From positions 30,346,877 to 30,410,876 of the forward strand of contig OX421968.1 in assembly GCA_949128115.1 (NCBI GenBank): a stretch of DNA of 64,000 bases. Direction: 5' to 3'. Numbering within the stretch: position 1 is the stretch's first letter; every line of letters begins with the position of its first letter. A program made the translations under genes and the position numbers. The DNA comes from Anaspis maculata (taxonomy: Eukaryota; Arthropoda; Insecta; Coleoptera; Scraptiidae). Positions 43,331 through 54,330 of the stretch are shown here, piece by piece. A model generated the notes under the pieces. The model saw only the letters and a program-made list of their open reading frames with translations. It was not told the origin of the DNA and ran no database searches.

Positions 43331-44960
43331 TTTTTAGCGCACTTCGCCAAACGGGAAGGCGCTTTTGTCCTCGCTTTGTCCGTCCGTCCGTCACAGCATC
43401 TAGTCCTAGACGAAAAGGTTTTTGCGAAAAATTTTTACTCCATTGGGTAGCTCATGACCTTGTATCCCGAACCAAGAAAAATCTCGACGAAATAATAATA
43501 AACAATGACAATAATAACAATTTAGTGTGACGCCGCATCGCCGTTGAATGCTGCATTTCAGAAGCCGATCTCGAAAGTTATCACATGCGAGGAAGTACCC
43601 GATCTTATCATTTTACCATAATACATATGGGGAGTTATATTTAGAGGATGATTTGAACTTCATTTTAATGAAAATTTCACATCGGTGCGAGGTGCAGGCC
43701 AATAGTTATTAATTTTTGGAAATGACTCCGAAACTACGGCTCGGCCGCAAATGATTTATTCGTTGCTTGCTGGTGCTTGATATCCTTTCCTCCGAACAAA
43801 ACGAAATTCAATACAGAAAATATTTCAACTCGAATGGGTAGCTCATGGCCTTGGTACGTGAATCAAGAAAATTTTTGCCGAAATAATCATGAACAATTAC
43901 AAAAATAACATTTTGATGTAGGGCGGCTTCGCCGATCAAGTGCTGGCATTCGCGGTAAGATGTAGAAAGTTGCGATATGCAGGCAACTACAATTTCTTAA
44001 TGAAATACATCACTGCATGTACGGCATTATATTTAGAGAACAATTTGAACGTTCTTTTGACAAAAACTCCACTTCGATCCGACCGTCGGGTCAATTGTTA
44101 TCAATTTTTGAAAACGACCGCAAAGCCACGGCTCGGCGCATATTACACGACCCTACAAATTTAAAATCAGACGTGCCGAAATAGTAATTGAACATTTTGA
44201 ACTAGCCAATACTAGGTACCTGAAGGATAATGGCACTCAAATTACGAAACATGTTCGCTCAATGACAAAAAAAAAAGTAGGTAGGTATCACTAAAAATCA
44301 TGTGACAGGCTACCATTTTTTCGGTTTTTCGATAAAAAAGAAATGTTCCAATTCAAAGGTGAACCCGATATTCGTGTTCAGGAGGTCGAAATCAGTCGGA
44401 GAACATTTGTTTATATAAGTAACAGAATGACGCTTATGTGGCCGGTTTGTCTGTCTGTCTGTCTGTCCGAGTCCGTGCAGAAATTAAGACGCTGTACTCC
44501 TTCTCGAGAATTGAAACAAGAGTCTTGGAACTTTTTTCCGATTAATAGCTGATGTCCCCAAGGGTGGCCAACGGGCACTATTTTTGTTATCCATACATCG
44601 TTATCATTATTCTCAAAAAACAGAGATCTCCTGTGCACTGCGATGAAGTTGAACTTCTCCTCGGGAAATAAAGCTACAGCCCTTGAAGATTGAACTTTAT
44701 CCGGTGGATAGCTTAGGTCCTCAAGGACCGATCGTGACAAGGTGGAACGATTTTCATGAAACTTGGAACTTACCCTTGTCTAGTACGATCATTTTGATTT
44801 TCAAGCCGAATTTCATGATTCTGTCGATATTTTGGCCGCAATATTGGAATTTTTTGCCCAAGACGGTAGAACCCTAATCACTCAACATCTTGCGTTCACT
44901 AATCCTCCAAAAAGGAAGTGCGCTACTGAGCCTCATGCCCATGAGGCGTATTCGCTTGTT
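43331..44960 (+). repeat. S repeat, long form, copy 3
   Basis: It has both ends: TTTTTAGCGCACTTCGCC at the left and AAAGGAAGTGCGCTACTGAG ... TTCGCTTGTT at the right. Inside are the two 380-bp direct repeats (from about 43447 and 43842), a TGTC microsatellite at 44448-44468 and one CATGAAACTTGGAACTTACC unit. It is the best complete example of the long form. The frame at 43940-44164 matches that of copy 2. Confidence 0.8.
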
Positions 44961-44982
44961 TAGTTTTCTAATCAACTTTCTA

Positions 44983-45684
44983 GACCAAGAGCTAGCAACG
45001 TTCTATTTACCTCATAAGCAAAATGAGGTTTGACTTTGGGGCATGTAGAGATTATGATGGGCTTCCATAAAATATTTGTCATATGAAAAACACCCTTTGC
45101 TTTCTCACAAGACAAGGAAAGAAATGTGCCATTTGACAGCAGTATTCAACAGCGGATTTTTTGGAGTTTTCAATCGATATTTATGTTAATATCAATTTTA
45201 TCAGGAATGGATAGGTTGAACTATCTTTCAACTAAATTGAATGAAAATGAATATCGAAATGAATCAAAAACTACCAAAAACCAGATTTTCATGCGGTTGG
45301 AAGTTGGCACCGGTTTTTCTAGTAGGCGTGATTGGAGAATCGGCCATCAAATGCGATGCAAACACTAGCTAGCTTGAATATGCCAGTTGAGAAACTCTGG
45401 TTTTTGGTAGTTTCTATTACATTCCGAGATTCATTTCCATTCAATTTAGTTGAAAGATAGTTCAACCTACCCATTCATGATAGAATTAATATTTATATCG
45501 ATTAAAAACACTATAAAAACCGCTTTTGAATATTGCTGTCAAATGACTCATTTCTTTGCTTGCCTCGTGAGAAAGCAAGGCGTGTATAAGACAAATATTT
45601 TATGGAAGCCAATGTCTACATGCCTCAGAAGTCAAACCGCATTTTGCTTATGAGGTAAATGAAATGTTGCTATAGCTCTTGGTC
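44983..45684. mobile_element. TA-flanked foldback element (FB5)
   Basis: The left GACCAAGAGCTAGCAACGTT and the inverse of the right GACCAAGAGCTATAGCAACA match, with TA on both sides (44981-44982 and 45685-45686). Arms of about 330 bp share ACCTCATAAGCAAAATG, TCCATAAAATATTTGTC and AACTACCAAAAACCAGA. No protein. It begins 22 bases after the end of an S repeat. Confidence 0.85.
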
Positions 45685-45686
45685 TA

Positions 45687-46823
45687 TTCGGTAGAAGACA
45701 AGTTCTTTGTCTTTGCATTTATGACAAAAACAATGTTTTAGAGGCTGCCGTTTTTCCTGAAAACACGAACTTGTGAAGTGCTACTAAATTGCTTCGCGCG
45801 CCATTCCGCCCAATTTGAGGCAACTTACAGTGCGTGAAACGATTAAAAGTTCCAAGGATCCGCCGAGTCCTCGAACGCGGTACTGTCACCATAATCGCTT
45901 GCGACAGTGTGTGGATCTATGTATTAAATGATAACAAGAAACGAGCTAATACCAGAGTAGTCCTTGCATGAATTTTATATTGAGACGATTACTTCATAAA
46001 ATCATTCAAAACGTTATCCACAATAGTTTTCGCCAAAAAAAATTAAAAAAATGGTCCATCCTTCTAATGAAGATCAAAGTGTGAATTTTTTTTTCGCGCA
46101 AAAAACGCGGTCGCTTCTACAATGACCTTGTATGACCACGATGACGTCAACCCGAGAGTTCTATTTTGCGTTTGCAAGTTTTTTTTCTTTGCGAGGTTGC
46201 AGCCCCGCGCCCTGAAACCCCGCGAAAATTCAAATCTTCATTATTTTACAGACCTATTTCAATTTTGGAGCCGCGAACAGCGCCGTCGCCCTTGCTTACG
46301 TGTCAGGGCCATCCCCAAGCTCGTGCTGCGTGCTTTTCAACCTGAATTGAGCGTCAGCCCCACAGACGTCTGAGACGGTGACAGTGAGATATGTCAAACA
46401 TTTAAAATTCGTAGTCGCAATCTGTTAGTAAAGAATCAAGTAGCCCCAGCTCGGGGCACGATGACGTCATCCCGCAGCTGACACATCGGTGCATGGAAGT
46501 TGCATGTCTAACAGTTTTTATTGTGTTTTAAATTTACAAAATAAAATAATATATCAAGATTTTCGAAAATCCGTTCAGTCTCGAGATGCTATTTAGCTAC
46601 CAAAGCATCATTGGAGGCAATAAAGAATTCTTCATTTCAAATGTTGTACAGGGTGTCGCGAAAGATCAGCTTCTTGGCTCAACAGGAAAGCTGAACGGCA
46701 GCCTATTTGCTATTTCTATAATATTTCCATTATTGTTCTTCATGGGTATTGTAATTGACTGGTGTGAATAGCAAATAAACAATATTTATTATTATTATTA
46801 TTATTTCTGTGCATGAATCGATA
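45687..46823. other. No gene recognised
   Basis: An open frame at 46122-46373 has no family motif. A lone ACAGGGTGTCGCGAAAGATC at 46649 has no inverse partner nearby and may be a broken element end. A TTA microsatellite lies at about 46785-46805. Confidence 0.4.
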
Positions 46824-47516
46824 TAAAGTGCTCAACAAAATAAGTGTCGCAACAGAAATTTTTCCCCAAATTTGAATCAACATAACTTTTGATTGTCACG
46901 AACGATTTCAATTTGGTTTTCACTGGTCGATTGCCTAATCTTTTGGCTATTTGCCATGTTCAAAGATTACCTGAAAAGCTGCACATGAAGTTTCTACAGG
47001 GTGGTAAATGAAGCAGTTCATAATTGTTAAAATTTTAATGAACCCCCGTTTGAGCTTAAATTTTTTTTGTCAACAACCGATAACAAAATAATGGAGAATG
47101 ATGACTTACCTCGGAACGGTTTTCGAATTTCCCGGATTAGAAGTGTAATAGCCAAGATACGATTTTTTTGCTGGGAATGATGCTTTTCATTCCTTCTCCT
47201 TCATAAAAAATCAACGGCCTCTCGATGTGAGAGCTTATCTCTTAGCAGGCTTGCTCATTAGACGATTCTAAGCAATTTGTTGCCTAGCGCACCCCCTGTT
47301 GTGTCTTTTGGGGCTGAAATAGGGCGTACTTTTTTGTGAATTCGCCACCAATTTCACAACCTAGACTTGTTTGGTATCAATTCTCTTGATTGAGGTTCGC
47401 TGAACAATAATATCTTGGTGAAAACATCCTTCTGTCTGTCTGTCTGTCAGTCATCTGTTTCTTCAACTCCCGAACGGTTCATCGAATTTAACTGAAATTT
47501 GGTGAATATGAAGGTA

Positions 47517-47746
47517 TAGTGTCGATCGAAAGTTTGGAAACACTTGTCAAGCTTGTCAATTTTGGAGGTTAAATTAAGACTGAATGAAAAGGATTTGAGA
47601 AGGTGACATGCACTCGAAATTTGAACAAGACCTCTTTTGAACTGTGAAAGAGAACACTTTTTTTTGTCATATCTCATTCAATTACGTGTGCAATTTGACT
47701 TCAAAAATTGACAGTTTTCAAAAGTGTTTCCAAAGCTTAGTCAGTG
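47517..47746. mobile_element. Tc1/mariner-type MITE
   Basis: A 230-bp unit with imperfect inverted ends. Left TAGTGTCGATCGAAAGTTTG and inverse right CACTGACTAAGCTTTGGAAA converge on TTTGGAAACACTT and later GTCAATTTT. TA is on both sides (47515-47516 and 47747-47748). Confidence 0.65.
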
Positions 47747-47984
47747 TACATATGCGGGCATAATTTGAATTTTCGAGTAAGTTGATGAGATTTTAGCTAG
47801 AGTCGGTGCACTAGAGGGCGCACCATCCCGTAATTAGCTATCAGTTTTTTTTTCAAGCATTTGCAAGATGGACCTCAAACTTACCAGGTTTGTAGGTAGG
47901 TACTAGGTAAGTAACATTTTCCTTCCAGTTGATGATTTTCAGTTCAAGATGCTTATAATCAATATTTTGTCGGTCCCCCTCTTG

Positions 47985-48610
47985 CCTGGATCAGATCGAG
48001 CCATTACTTATCTCGATATGCTCTCCACTAAAGCCCGCAGAAAATTCTGAGGAATAGCCTTCCATTCTTCCTGAACTGCAATCGCTAAGTCATTCAAATT
48101 GTCCGATTGTCCTTCTTTTCTTTCAATTTCAACTTTATCCTACTCCATACATGCTCGATAGGATTCATATCTGGAGACAAGGGTAGCCAATCTATTCTTT
48201 CAATATTGTGATCCCTTAAAAATTCGATGACAATTCTAGCCCGATGAGGTCGGACGTTGTCGTCGATCAACATGAAATTGTCACCAAAATTGTGAGCAAA
48301 GGGGACCACAATATCCTTTATACACAAATCCCTGTATCTTTCATCATTCCCTCCTCCTCCCACCATCCACTCTCTCCTTTCAGTATCACCAAATCACTTA
48401 TTCTTCCAGTCCTCATTTCTCCCCAAACAGTCACTCTTCCACCTCAAAAAACCACCCTTGCCTTTATGTGTTCTTTCAGAAGTCTTTCGTTCCTCTGTCG
48501 CCATACCAGAACCCGTTCATCCGACCTATACAAATTAAACTCACTTTCATCTGAAAACAAGCACCTACTCCACTCCGCTATTCCCCAGTGCTGATATGGT
48601 TTTGTGCCCA
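47985..48610 (-). pseudogene. Tc1-like transposase relic (DD34E)
   Basis: Minus-strand catalytic part of a Tc1-type transposase. First catalytic Asp: CLFSDESEFNLYRSDERVLV (about 48560-48500). A TGA at about 48452 interrupts, then GRVTVWGEMRTGRISDLVI. A one-base shift at about 48350 leads to the frame with the second Asp, FMLIDDNVRPHRARIVIEFL, and the catalytic Glu in LPLSPDMNPIEHVWSRIKLK. I count 34 residues between the second Asp and the Glu, the Tc1 signature. A second shift near 48095 leads to a plausible C-terminus (AVQEEWKAIPQNFLRALVES). The DNA-binding N-terminus is not recognisable. It lies in the loop of FB6. Confidence 0.9.
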
Positions 48611-48979
48611 TCTTAGGCTAGTAGCACGATGCTACGGTTTCAGCTGAGGGCATGCCGCTCTTCTTCTGTTTTTACTTAATTTTTTCAAGTCCAGAACAAC
48701 CACACATGTACCGACCTTGATCGACAATTGGAGACAAAAAATACCAAGTGTTAAATTCGATAGAAATGAGAAGAAATGTTCATGTATTCAAAATTTATCT
48801 TGCGAGAGCAAAAGAAAAGGAACTGATAAGTAAGTAGGTATGGTGCGGTCTCTAAGACCTTTTAAGATATTGTGGGGTCTCTGGATCAATTTGAATTTTA
48901 ACCTTCATGAATCATACTATACTATACTAAATTTCAGTTAAATTCGATGTTCTGGTTCGGAAGTTTTTGTAACATAATT

Positions 48980-48982
<3 letters not shown>

Positions 48983-49014
<32 letters not shown>

Positions 49015-49117
49015 GGAGACTGTTTCTATCAAGATAATCTTGTTCAGCGAGTCTTAATCAAAAGAATTGATATCAAACAAGCCTATAGGTTGTGAAATTG
49101 GAGCATATCGTAACATG

Positions 49118-49149
<32 letters not shown>

Positions 49150-49235
49150 AGACAGAAGACTGTTTTTATCAAGATTATCTTGTTCAGCGAGCCTTAATCA
49201 AAAGAATTGATATCAAACAAGCCTAGGTTGTGAAA
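48983..49235 (+). repeat. Tandem duplication in the right arm of FB6
   Basis: Two units, each a CAGACAGACAGA microsatellite followed by GACTGTTT(C/T)(T)ATCAAGAT, AATCTTGTTCAGCGAG and AGAATTGATATCAAACAAGC. The units begin at 48983 and 49122. The left arm has only one such unit (about 47360-47450), so the extra copy arose after the palindrome formed. Confidence 0.75.
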
Positions 49236-49852
49236 TTGGTGACGAATTCATCAAAAAATATACCCAATTTCAGCCCCAAAAGACAAAATAGGGGGTGCGC
49301 TAGACAACAAATTGCTAAGAATTGTCTAATGAGCAAGCCTGCTAAGAGATATGCTCTCATATCGAGAGGCCGTTGATTTTTCATGAAGAAGAAGAGATGA
49401 AAAGCATCATTCCCAGCAAAAAAATCGTATCTTGGCTATTTCACTTCTAATCCGGGAAATTCGAAAACCGTTCCGAGGTAAGTCATCATTCTCCATTATT
49501 TTGTTATCGGTTGTTGACAAAAAAAATTTTAGCTCAAACGGGGGTTCATTAAAATTTCAACAATTATGATATGCTTTATTTACCACCCTGTAGAAACTTT
49601 ATGTGCAGCTTTTCAGGTAATCTTTGAACATGGTAGATAGCCAAAAGATTAGGCAATCGAGGACTGAAAACCGAATTGAAATCGTCTGTGACAATCAAAA
49701 GTTATGTTGACTCAAATTTGGGAGAAAATTTCTGTTGCGACACTTATTTTGTTGAGCACTTTATTTGTTTTTCGCTGTACTTGAAATGCCGTCGATGCAT
49801 ATGACGTCATCAATGAACGGCATTCTAATCGGATGCCGGCGCGAATGACACT

Positions 49853-50073
49853 TAGCGACAGTTTGTTTCGCCGGTTTGGTTGGTTGCTAAGAGCGAAGGT
49901 CCAGGTGCAATAGACGAAGCGAAGACGGAGCCCGTGCTAAAAGTCGGCGCCAGATTCAGTTGTTTCGAAGACGTTAAAAAAGCAATTGAGGAGCTTGGCC
50001 AGAAAACCTTTACAACATTACGGCGGAAAGAAGTTCAAGACCAGTGGCAAAAAACTTCGACAGTCTTGGACTT
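49853..50073 (+). pseudogene. FAR1/ZSWIM-like domain, N-terminal piece
   Basis: A frame open from a stop at 49853-49855, with no ATG before the conserved part. The core VLKVGARFSCFEDVKKAIEE followed by LGQKTFTTLRRKE matches the start of the FAR1-like (WRKY-GCM1 fold) DNA-binding domain seen at the N-terminus of ZSWIM3-type proteins and MULE transposases. In these, a G-x-x-F-x-S-F-x-x-x-K-x-A helix is followed by a strand. It stops where the foldback and TTAA insertions begin. The second half of the domain is found 2.6 kb downstream on the same strand. Confidence 0.6.
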
Positions 50074-52629
50074 TTAAAGACGGAGTTCAGTTGGTAAAAT
50101 AAGCGTTGCGAAATCAATCCGTCTGGGTTTATTCCTTGACGGATTTTCACCATTTTGGTCTCTCTCGAAAGCTACAAGGATGTACTTTGGTTTGAGTCTA
50201 TTGGTATTTCCAAAATCCAAAAATTATTTTTTCAAAGGTCAAAATTTATATTTTTTTTTATTTCGGAAATGCCAATGGGCTCAAATTAAAGTACATTCTT
50301 GTAGCTTTCAAAATAGACCAAAATGGTAAGAATCCGTCAAGGAATAAACCCAGACGGATTGATTTCGCAACGCTTATTTCACCAATATGACTCCGTCCTT
50401 AATAGTCCGGATGCTAGTTGAAAGTACCTTGCATTTGTTGATGAGAAGATGCCACTCGGTGGAAATGCTCTTTGCATCGTACTCTTCCGATCCAGAAAGG
50501 TAGCCATCAGCGCCATTCATGCCGGCGGCGTATACAGGGTGATACAGAAAAAAAAAAAGTTGAAAAATTATATTCAATTAACCGAAACATGTGGAGACGT
50601 GTAACTCACCACATACATGAACTATTTTATGCTTATGAAGTTACAGCAAACTGTTCTTGATTACCTTGAACCGTCTTTGAAATGTGGGGGAAACCCAGAA
50701 AAAAAAAACAAGAACACTCTTTTTTCCATGAATAAGTAATTCTTCGAGATATTCACACAATACTTGGTATTTCTACAAAAAGTGATGTTAGAAATTATAT
50801 AAGCTGGGTAGCCAATTTGTAAGCCAACTAGTTTCAGAAATACGATTGTCAACTTTTTTTTTCCTCTTGAGCACCATCTTGAATCTGCCCTGTGGGGCAT
50901 CGTTGAAAAAGTGATTGGTAATTATAATAATGGCAACATGAAATCATTGCATCGCAAAAACAACCTCCTCATCATAATTTAGTGACCTATTCGGCGGGAA
51001 AGAATTGTCATTCACGTATTTTTTGGCTCTTCAAAGCTTTAGTGCCCATGATGGCATTTGCAACATCTGGAATGGTGAATATGTTACGCATTATGAACCT
51101 TGATGTACTTCAAGGCAGCCTACCAAGTTTCACCTTAATCAATTGAGAGGTTTGTTCTTGAAAGCTGTTTGAACAAAATGTGTGTCGTTTTTTTTATGAA
51201 AAATACAAAATATTGGGTCTCTCACCCTTCCTTGATCCCTCACTGAGGATAGCCTGAAACCGAAAATCTCCAAATTTTTCATGATAATGGTTCAGTGGGA
51301 AGTGCTCTTCAATGTTTAGTTGTCAAAAATTGCATAGTTGCGTTCAGATCCCAGACAGAGAGCGACAAAGAAGTTCATGCAGTAAAAAAAGACATAAATT
51401 ACAGTCGAGAAAAAACTAGTCCAGAGCTAGACTGAAAGCTGTCTGGAGACCTTGCTTCTCATAACATAAATGTGCAATTTGGTACACTGTTAGAGCCTCA
51501 AGTTAGTAATGTTTCGAGCCTTTCACTCACGCTTGAGAGTCTTACAGAACCTGTGTATTGCGAGAATCCTATCTAAAAAGGACATTTTCGGGATTTCTCC
51601 GTTGCATTGAAAGTTGTGTCTTTTTTCACAGCATGAACTTCTTTGTCGCTCTCTGTTTGGAATCTGAACGCAACTATGCAGATTTTGACAACCATACATT
51701 GAAGAACAGTTCTCAGTGAACCATTAGCATAAAAATTTTGGAAACTTTGGTTTCCAGGCTTTCCTCAACGAGGGATGAAATAAGGGTGAGATATCAGATA
51801 TTTTGCATTTTCCATTGAAAAATTAAACAATTTTTGTTCAAACAGCATTTAAGAACAAACCTTCCAATTAATGATTGCAAATTTTGGTAGGCTACCTCAA
51901 AGTATATAAAGGTTCATAATGCGTAATATATTTTACCATTCCATATGTTGCAAATGCCATCATGGGCACTAAAGCTTTGAAGACCCAGAAAATGCGTGAA
52001 TGGTCATTCTTTCCCGCCGAAGAGGTCACTAAATTATGATGAGGAGGTTGTTTCTACGATGCAATGATTAAATATTACTATTATTATAATAACAAATCAT
52101 TTTTTCAACGATGCCTCACAGGGCAGATTCAAGATGGTGCTCAAGAGGAAAAAAAAGTTGACAATCGTATTTCTGGATATAGTTGGCTTAAGAATTGGCT
52201 ACCCAGCTCATATCATTTCTTACATCACTATTTGTAGAAATACCAAGTATTGTGTCAATATCTCTAAGAATCACTTATTTATGGAAAAAGGAGTATTTTT
52301 GTTTTTATTTTCTGTTTTTCCCCTACATTTTAACGACGGTTCAAGGTAATCAAGAACGGTTTGCTGTGAATTCATGAGCATAAAACAGTTAATGTATGTG
52401 GTGAATTACACGTCTCCACATGCTTCGGTTAATTAAATATAATTTTTCAACTTTTTTTTTCTGTTTCACCCTGTATACGCTGCCGGCATGGATGGCGCTG
52501 ATGGCTACCTTTCTGGATCGAAAGAGTATAATGCAAAGAACATTTCCACCAAGTAGCATCTTCTCATCAAAAAATGCAAGGTTCATTCCATTTTATGCAA
52601 CTAGCATCCGGACTATAAAGAAGACTGTC
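50061..52629. mobile_element. Foldback element inside the MULE (FB7)
   Basis: An outer palindrome pairs GACAGTCTT...TAGTCCGGATGCTAGTTG at the left with CAACTAGCATCCGGACTA...AAGACTGTC at the right. An inner TA-bounded element, 50535-52473, starts CAGGGTGATACAG and ends in its inverse, with TA at 50533-50534 and 52474-52475. Inner arms are almost 0.9 kb each, around a centre near 51510, and share GAGAGCGACAAAGAAGTTCA, ATGATGAGGAGGTTGTTT and TTGTAGAAATACCAAGTA. It separates the two halves of the FAR1-like domain. The frames on the arms mirror each other and show no known protein. Confidence 0.85.
50078..50398. mobile_element. Palindromic MITE in TTAA (copy 2)
   Basis: A 321-bp palindrome with the same sequence as 37739-38063, bounded by AGACGGAGTTCAG and ACTCCGTCC, between TTAA at 50074-50077 and 50399-50402. 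It lies in the left outer arm of FB7. Comparing with the right arm (GACAGTCTTCTTTATAGTCC) shows the arm sequence continuing on both sides of the MITE, so the MITE is younger than FB7. Confidence 0.92.
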
Positions 52630-52732
52630 CGGTAGTCCGGTACACGTGAGATTCACAGCGTCCGCTGACGGGAAAGCACTAGAAGTGACATCTCTTCAAG
52701 GAAAACACAATCATGACACCTCGGAGGTATGA
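52625..52732 (+). pseudogene. FAR1/ZSWIM-like domain, C-terminal piece
   Basis: The reading SPVHVRFTASADGKALEVTS followed by LQGKHNHDTSEV and a TGA fits the last strands of the FAR1-like domain. There a G-C-P motif, an A-S-x-D-G-K turn and a final H-N-H complete the zinc site. The N-terminal half lies at 49853-50073. About 40 residues between them, which should hold the first zinc ligands, are not seen. They were deleted, or lay in an intron. Confidence 0.6.
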
Positions 52733-53257
52733 ACCAAGTACCTATACTTAATCAGAAATGTATATCTACCTAATTACGAGACCACGAGAAGTGAGCGATA
52801 ACGTGTAGGACTCATTCTTTCGAAAAAAAAAATAGTTATTTATGCAGTAAGGGCGTAAAGTGACTGTTTTAGGCCCGGAGGAATGTAAGTTATGCCGAGG
52901 CCGCATTGAGGCCGAGGACTAAAAACAGGCTTTGCACCGATAGCTGCATACAACAATTTTTACACGACCTATAGCTTCCAGATGACAGACCCATAGCCAT
53001 AGCATTTTGATTTTTGAAATTATTTCCGCAGACACTGCAAGCATAGATACCCTCAACTTCATATAAGTAAAGATGCGTTCAGTCAGCTTATTTAGCCGCA
53101 ATTTTAATTTTAGCCGTAAGCGCTGCTCCCAGGAGGCTGGTTCATAAGAGCCAATGGGCGTGGCTGCGCTTGCGACTAAAATTAAAACTTGCGGCTAAAT
53201 AAGCTGACTGAACGCACCTCAAGTTAAATTTTCAAGCTTACAATAAGAATAAGTTGA

Positions 53258-53601
53258 GGAGCTTGTGGTGTGGTTAGTTAGCGCGTTCGACTACCACTCC
53301 AGAGGTCGCGGGTTCGATCTCCGCCGGGGACGGATTTTCGGCCTCGAAAACAAGCTCCTTGGTTTAGTTGGAATGCTTGCTAAATGCAAGACGCGCCGTG
53401 TGTCGCATAGCACGTAAAATACGAACGATGGTGCCGACCCCATGCGATGTTGGTGGTCGTTAAAAATCCCTACCCTGTGTTGGAACACACAGGGGTTCGG
53501 CAAAATTTCCGGTATAGTGGAGGAAAGCATTCACCGGCGTCGGTGTTAGGCCTCGTTGCGGAAATAGGCCGACGTTGAATAAACAAATGAAAAAAAAAAA
53601 A
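53258..53601 (+). mobile_element. tRNA-derived SINE (family 2), copy 2, with target duplication
   Basis: The head GGAGCTTGTGGTGTGGTTAG has an A box TTAGTTAGCGCGTTCGAC and a perfect B box GCGGGTTCGATCTCCGC. The body has GTTGGAATGCTTGCTAAATG and CCGACCCCATGCGATGT, and the tail GAATAAACAAATG is followed by an A-run. The 9-bp duplication ATAAGTTGA is at 53249-53257 and 53602-53610. The internal boxes are the polymerase III promoter. It is 40 bases longer than copy 1 because of an ACACAGGGGTTCGG segment. Confidence 0.9.
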
Positions 53602-53824
53602 TAATAAGTTGAAGCCTTGGCTGAAACCAACGGCAAGCTAGTAAAAAAAGTCGTTGCTCACGTCATCATAATGCACTGACGGCATTTTAGTGGCATACCG
53701 TTCAACGGGATTTCAAGTACAGCGTTAAACGTCCGTTGCTCACGTCATATGATGACGTCACATGGATCGACGGCATTTTAGTAGCATGCCGTTGAACGGC
53801 ATTCTAAGTACAGCGTTTGTTTTT

Positions 53825-54330
53825 GCAATAGAATGGTTATTTGTTGATTTGAAGTCTCTGTGTTTCATTTCCAAGCCTTCACTTACCTGTTCTACCTTGT
53901 AATGCTCCGGCACAACAGTGTCCTACCAATCACGGCCAATCTAATTCTTCAACTCATCAAGGGGATTCTCCAACTTTTTTGGGCTGAGGAATATTTATTT
54001 TTCTATGTGGAGTGGGGGTGGGCGGTCACATATGACCTAATTTCCAAATTTTCGCGCAGTTACCTTCATTCAAACATATCATTCTCTTTAAAGGTGGTTG
54101 TAGTAAATAAATATTATTCAGCGAACAAACGATCAAAATCTGAAGCGTTAAAAAAAATTGCATTGTAAATATAAACATTTTGCGGAAGACCGGCGTTAAT
54201 TTATATCTTCACAATTGTTACATCCATCCATGGGATGTGATGGGACTGTCAAGATGGCATCAACGGAGTGAGGTGTGTGCTCGAGCTCAGGATTCGACTT
54301 CAAATATCTCTCTTGGTAGCAAAAGTTATC
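53825..54330. other. No gene recognised
   Basis: A 102-codon frame at 53860-54168 has no family motif and is hydrophobic in patches. It is not supported as a gene. Confidence 0.35.

Larger units (their letters stand above)
46826..49761. mobile_element. TA-flanked foldback element (FB6), loop invaded
   Basis: AAGTGCTCAACAAAATAAGT at the left and its exact inverse at the right, with TA on both sides (46824-46825 and 49762-49763). Arms run from 46826 to about 47510 and from about 48905 to 49761. They include TTTCTACAGGGTGGTAAATG, GGGGGTTCATTAAAATTTCA and CTCGATATGAGAGCATATCT-type blocks. The loop holds a Tc1-type MITE and a Tc1 transposase relic. The right arm has an extra tandem copy of about 120 bp. 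Confidence 0.87.
49773..53815. mobile_element. Mutator-like element carrying FAR1-like domain pieces
   Basis: Inverted ends CGCTGTACTTGAAATGCCGT and CGCTGTACTTAGAATGCCGT (18 of 20 identical). They are flanked by an exact 9-bp duplication, TTTGTTTTT, at 49764-49772 and 53816-53824. A 9-bp duplication is the usual footprint of Mutator-like elements (MULEs). The right end has further CGCTGTACTTGAAA and ATGACGTCA-type subterminal repeats (53650-53800). Inside are two pieces of a FAR1/ZSWIM-type domain (49853-50073 and 52625-52732), a TTAA MITE, a large foldback element and a SINE. No DDE catalytic domain was seen, so it is non-autonomous. The end of FB6 is directly adjacent. Confidence 0.75.

Noticed and set aside
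46649..46660. A single ACAGGGTG end as another foldback element.
   Set aside because: No inverse partner was found at a plausible distance, so it is noted only as a possible broken end.
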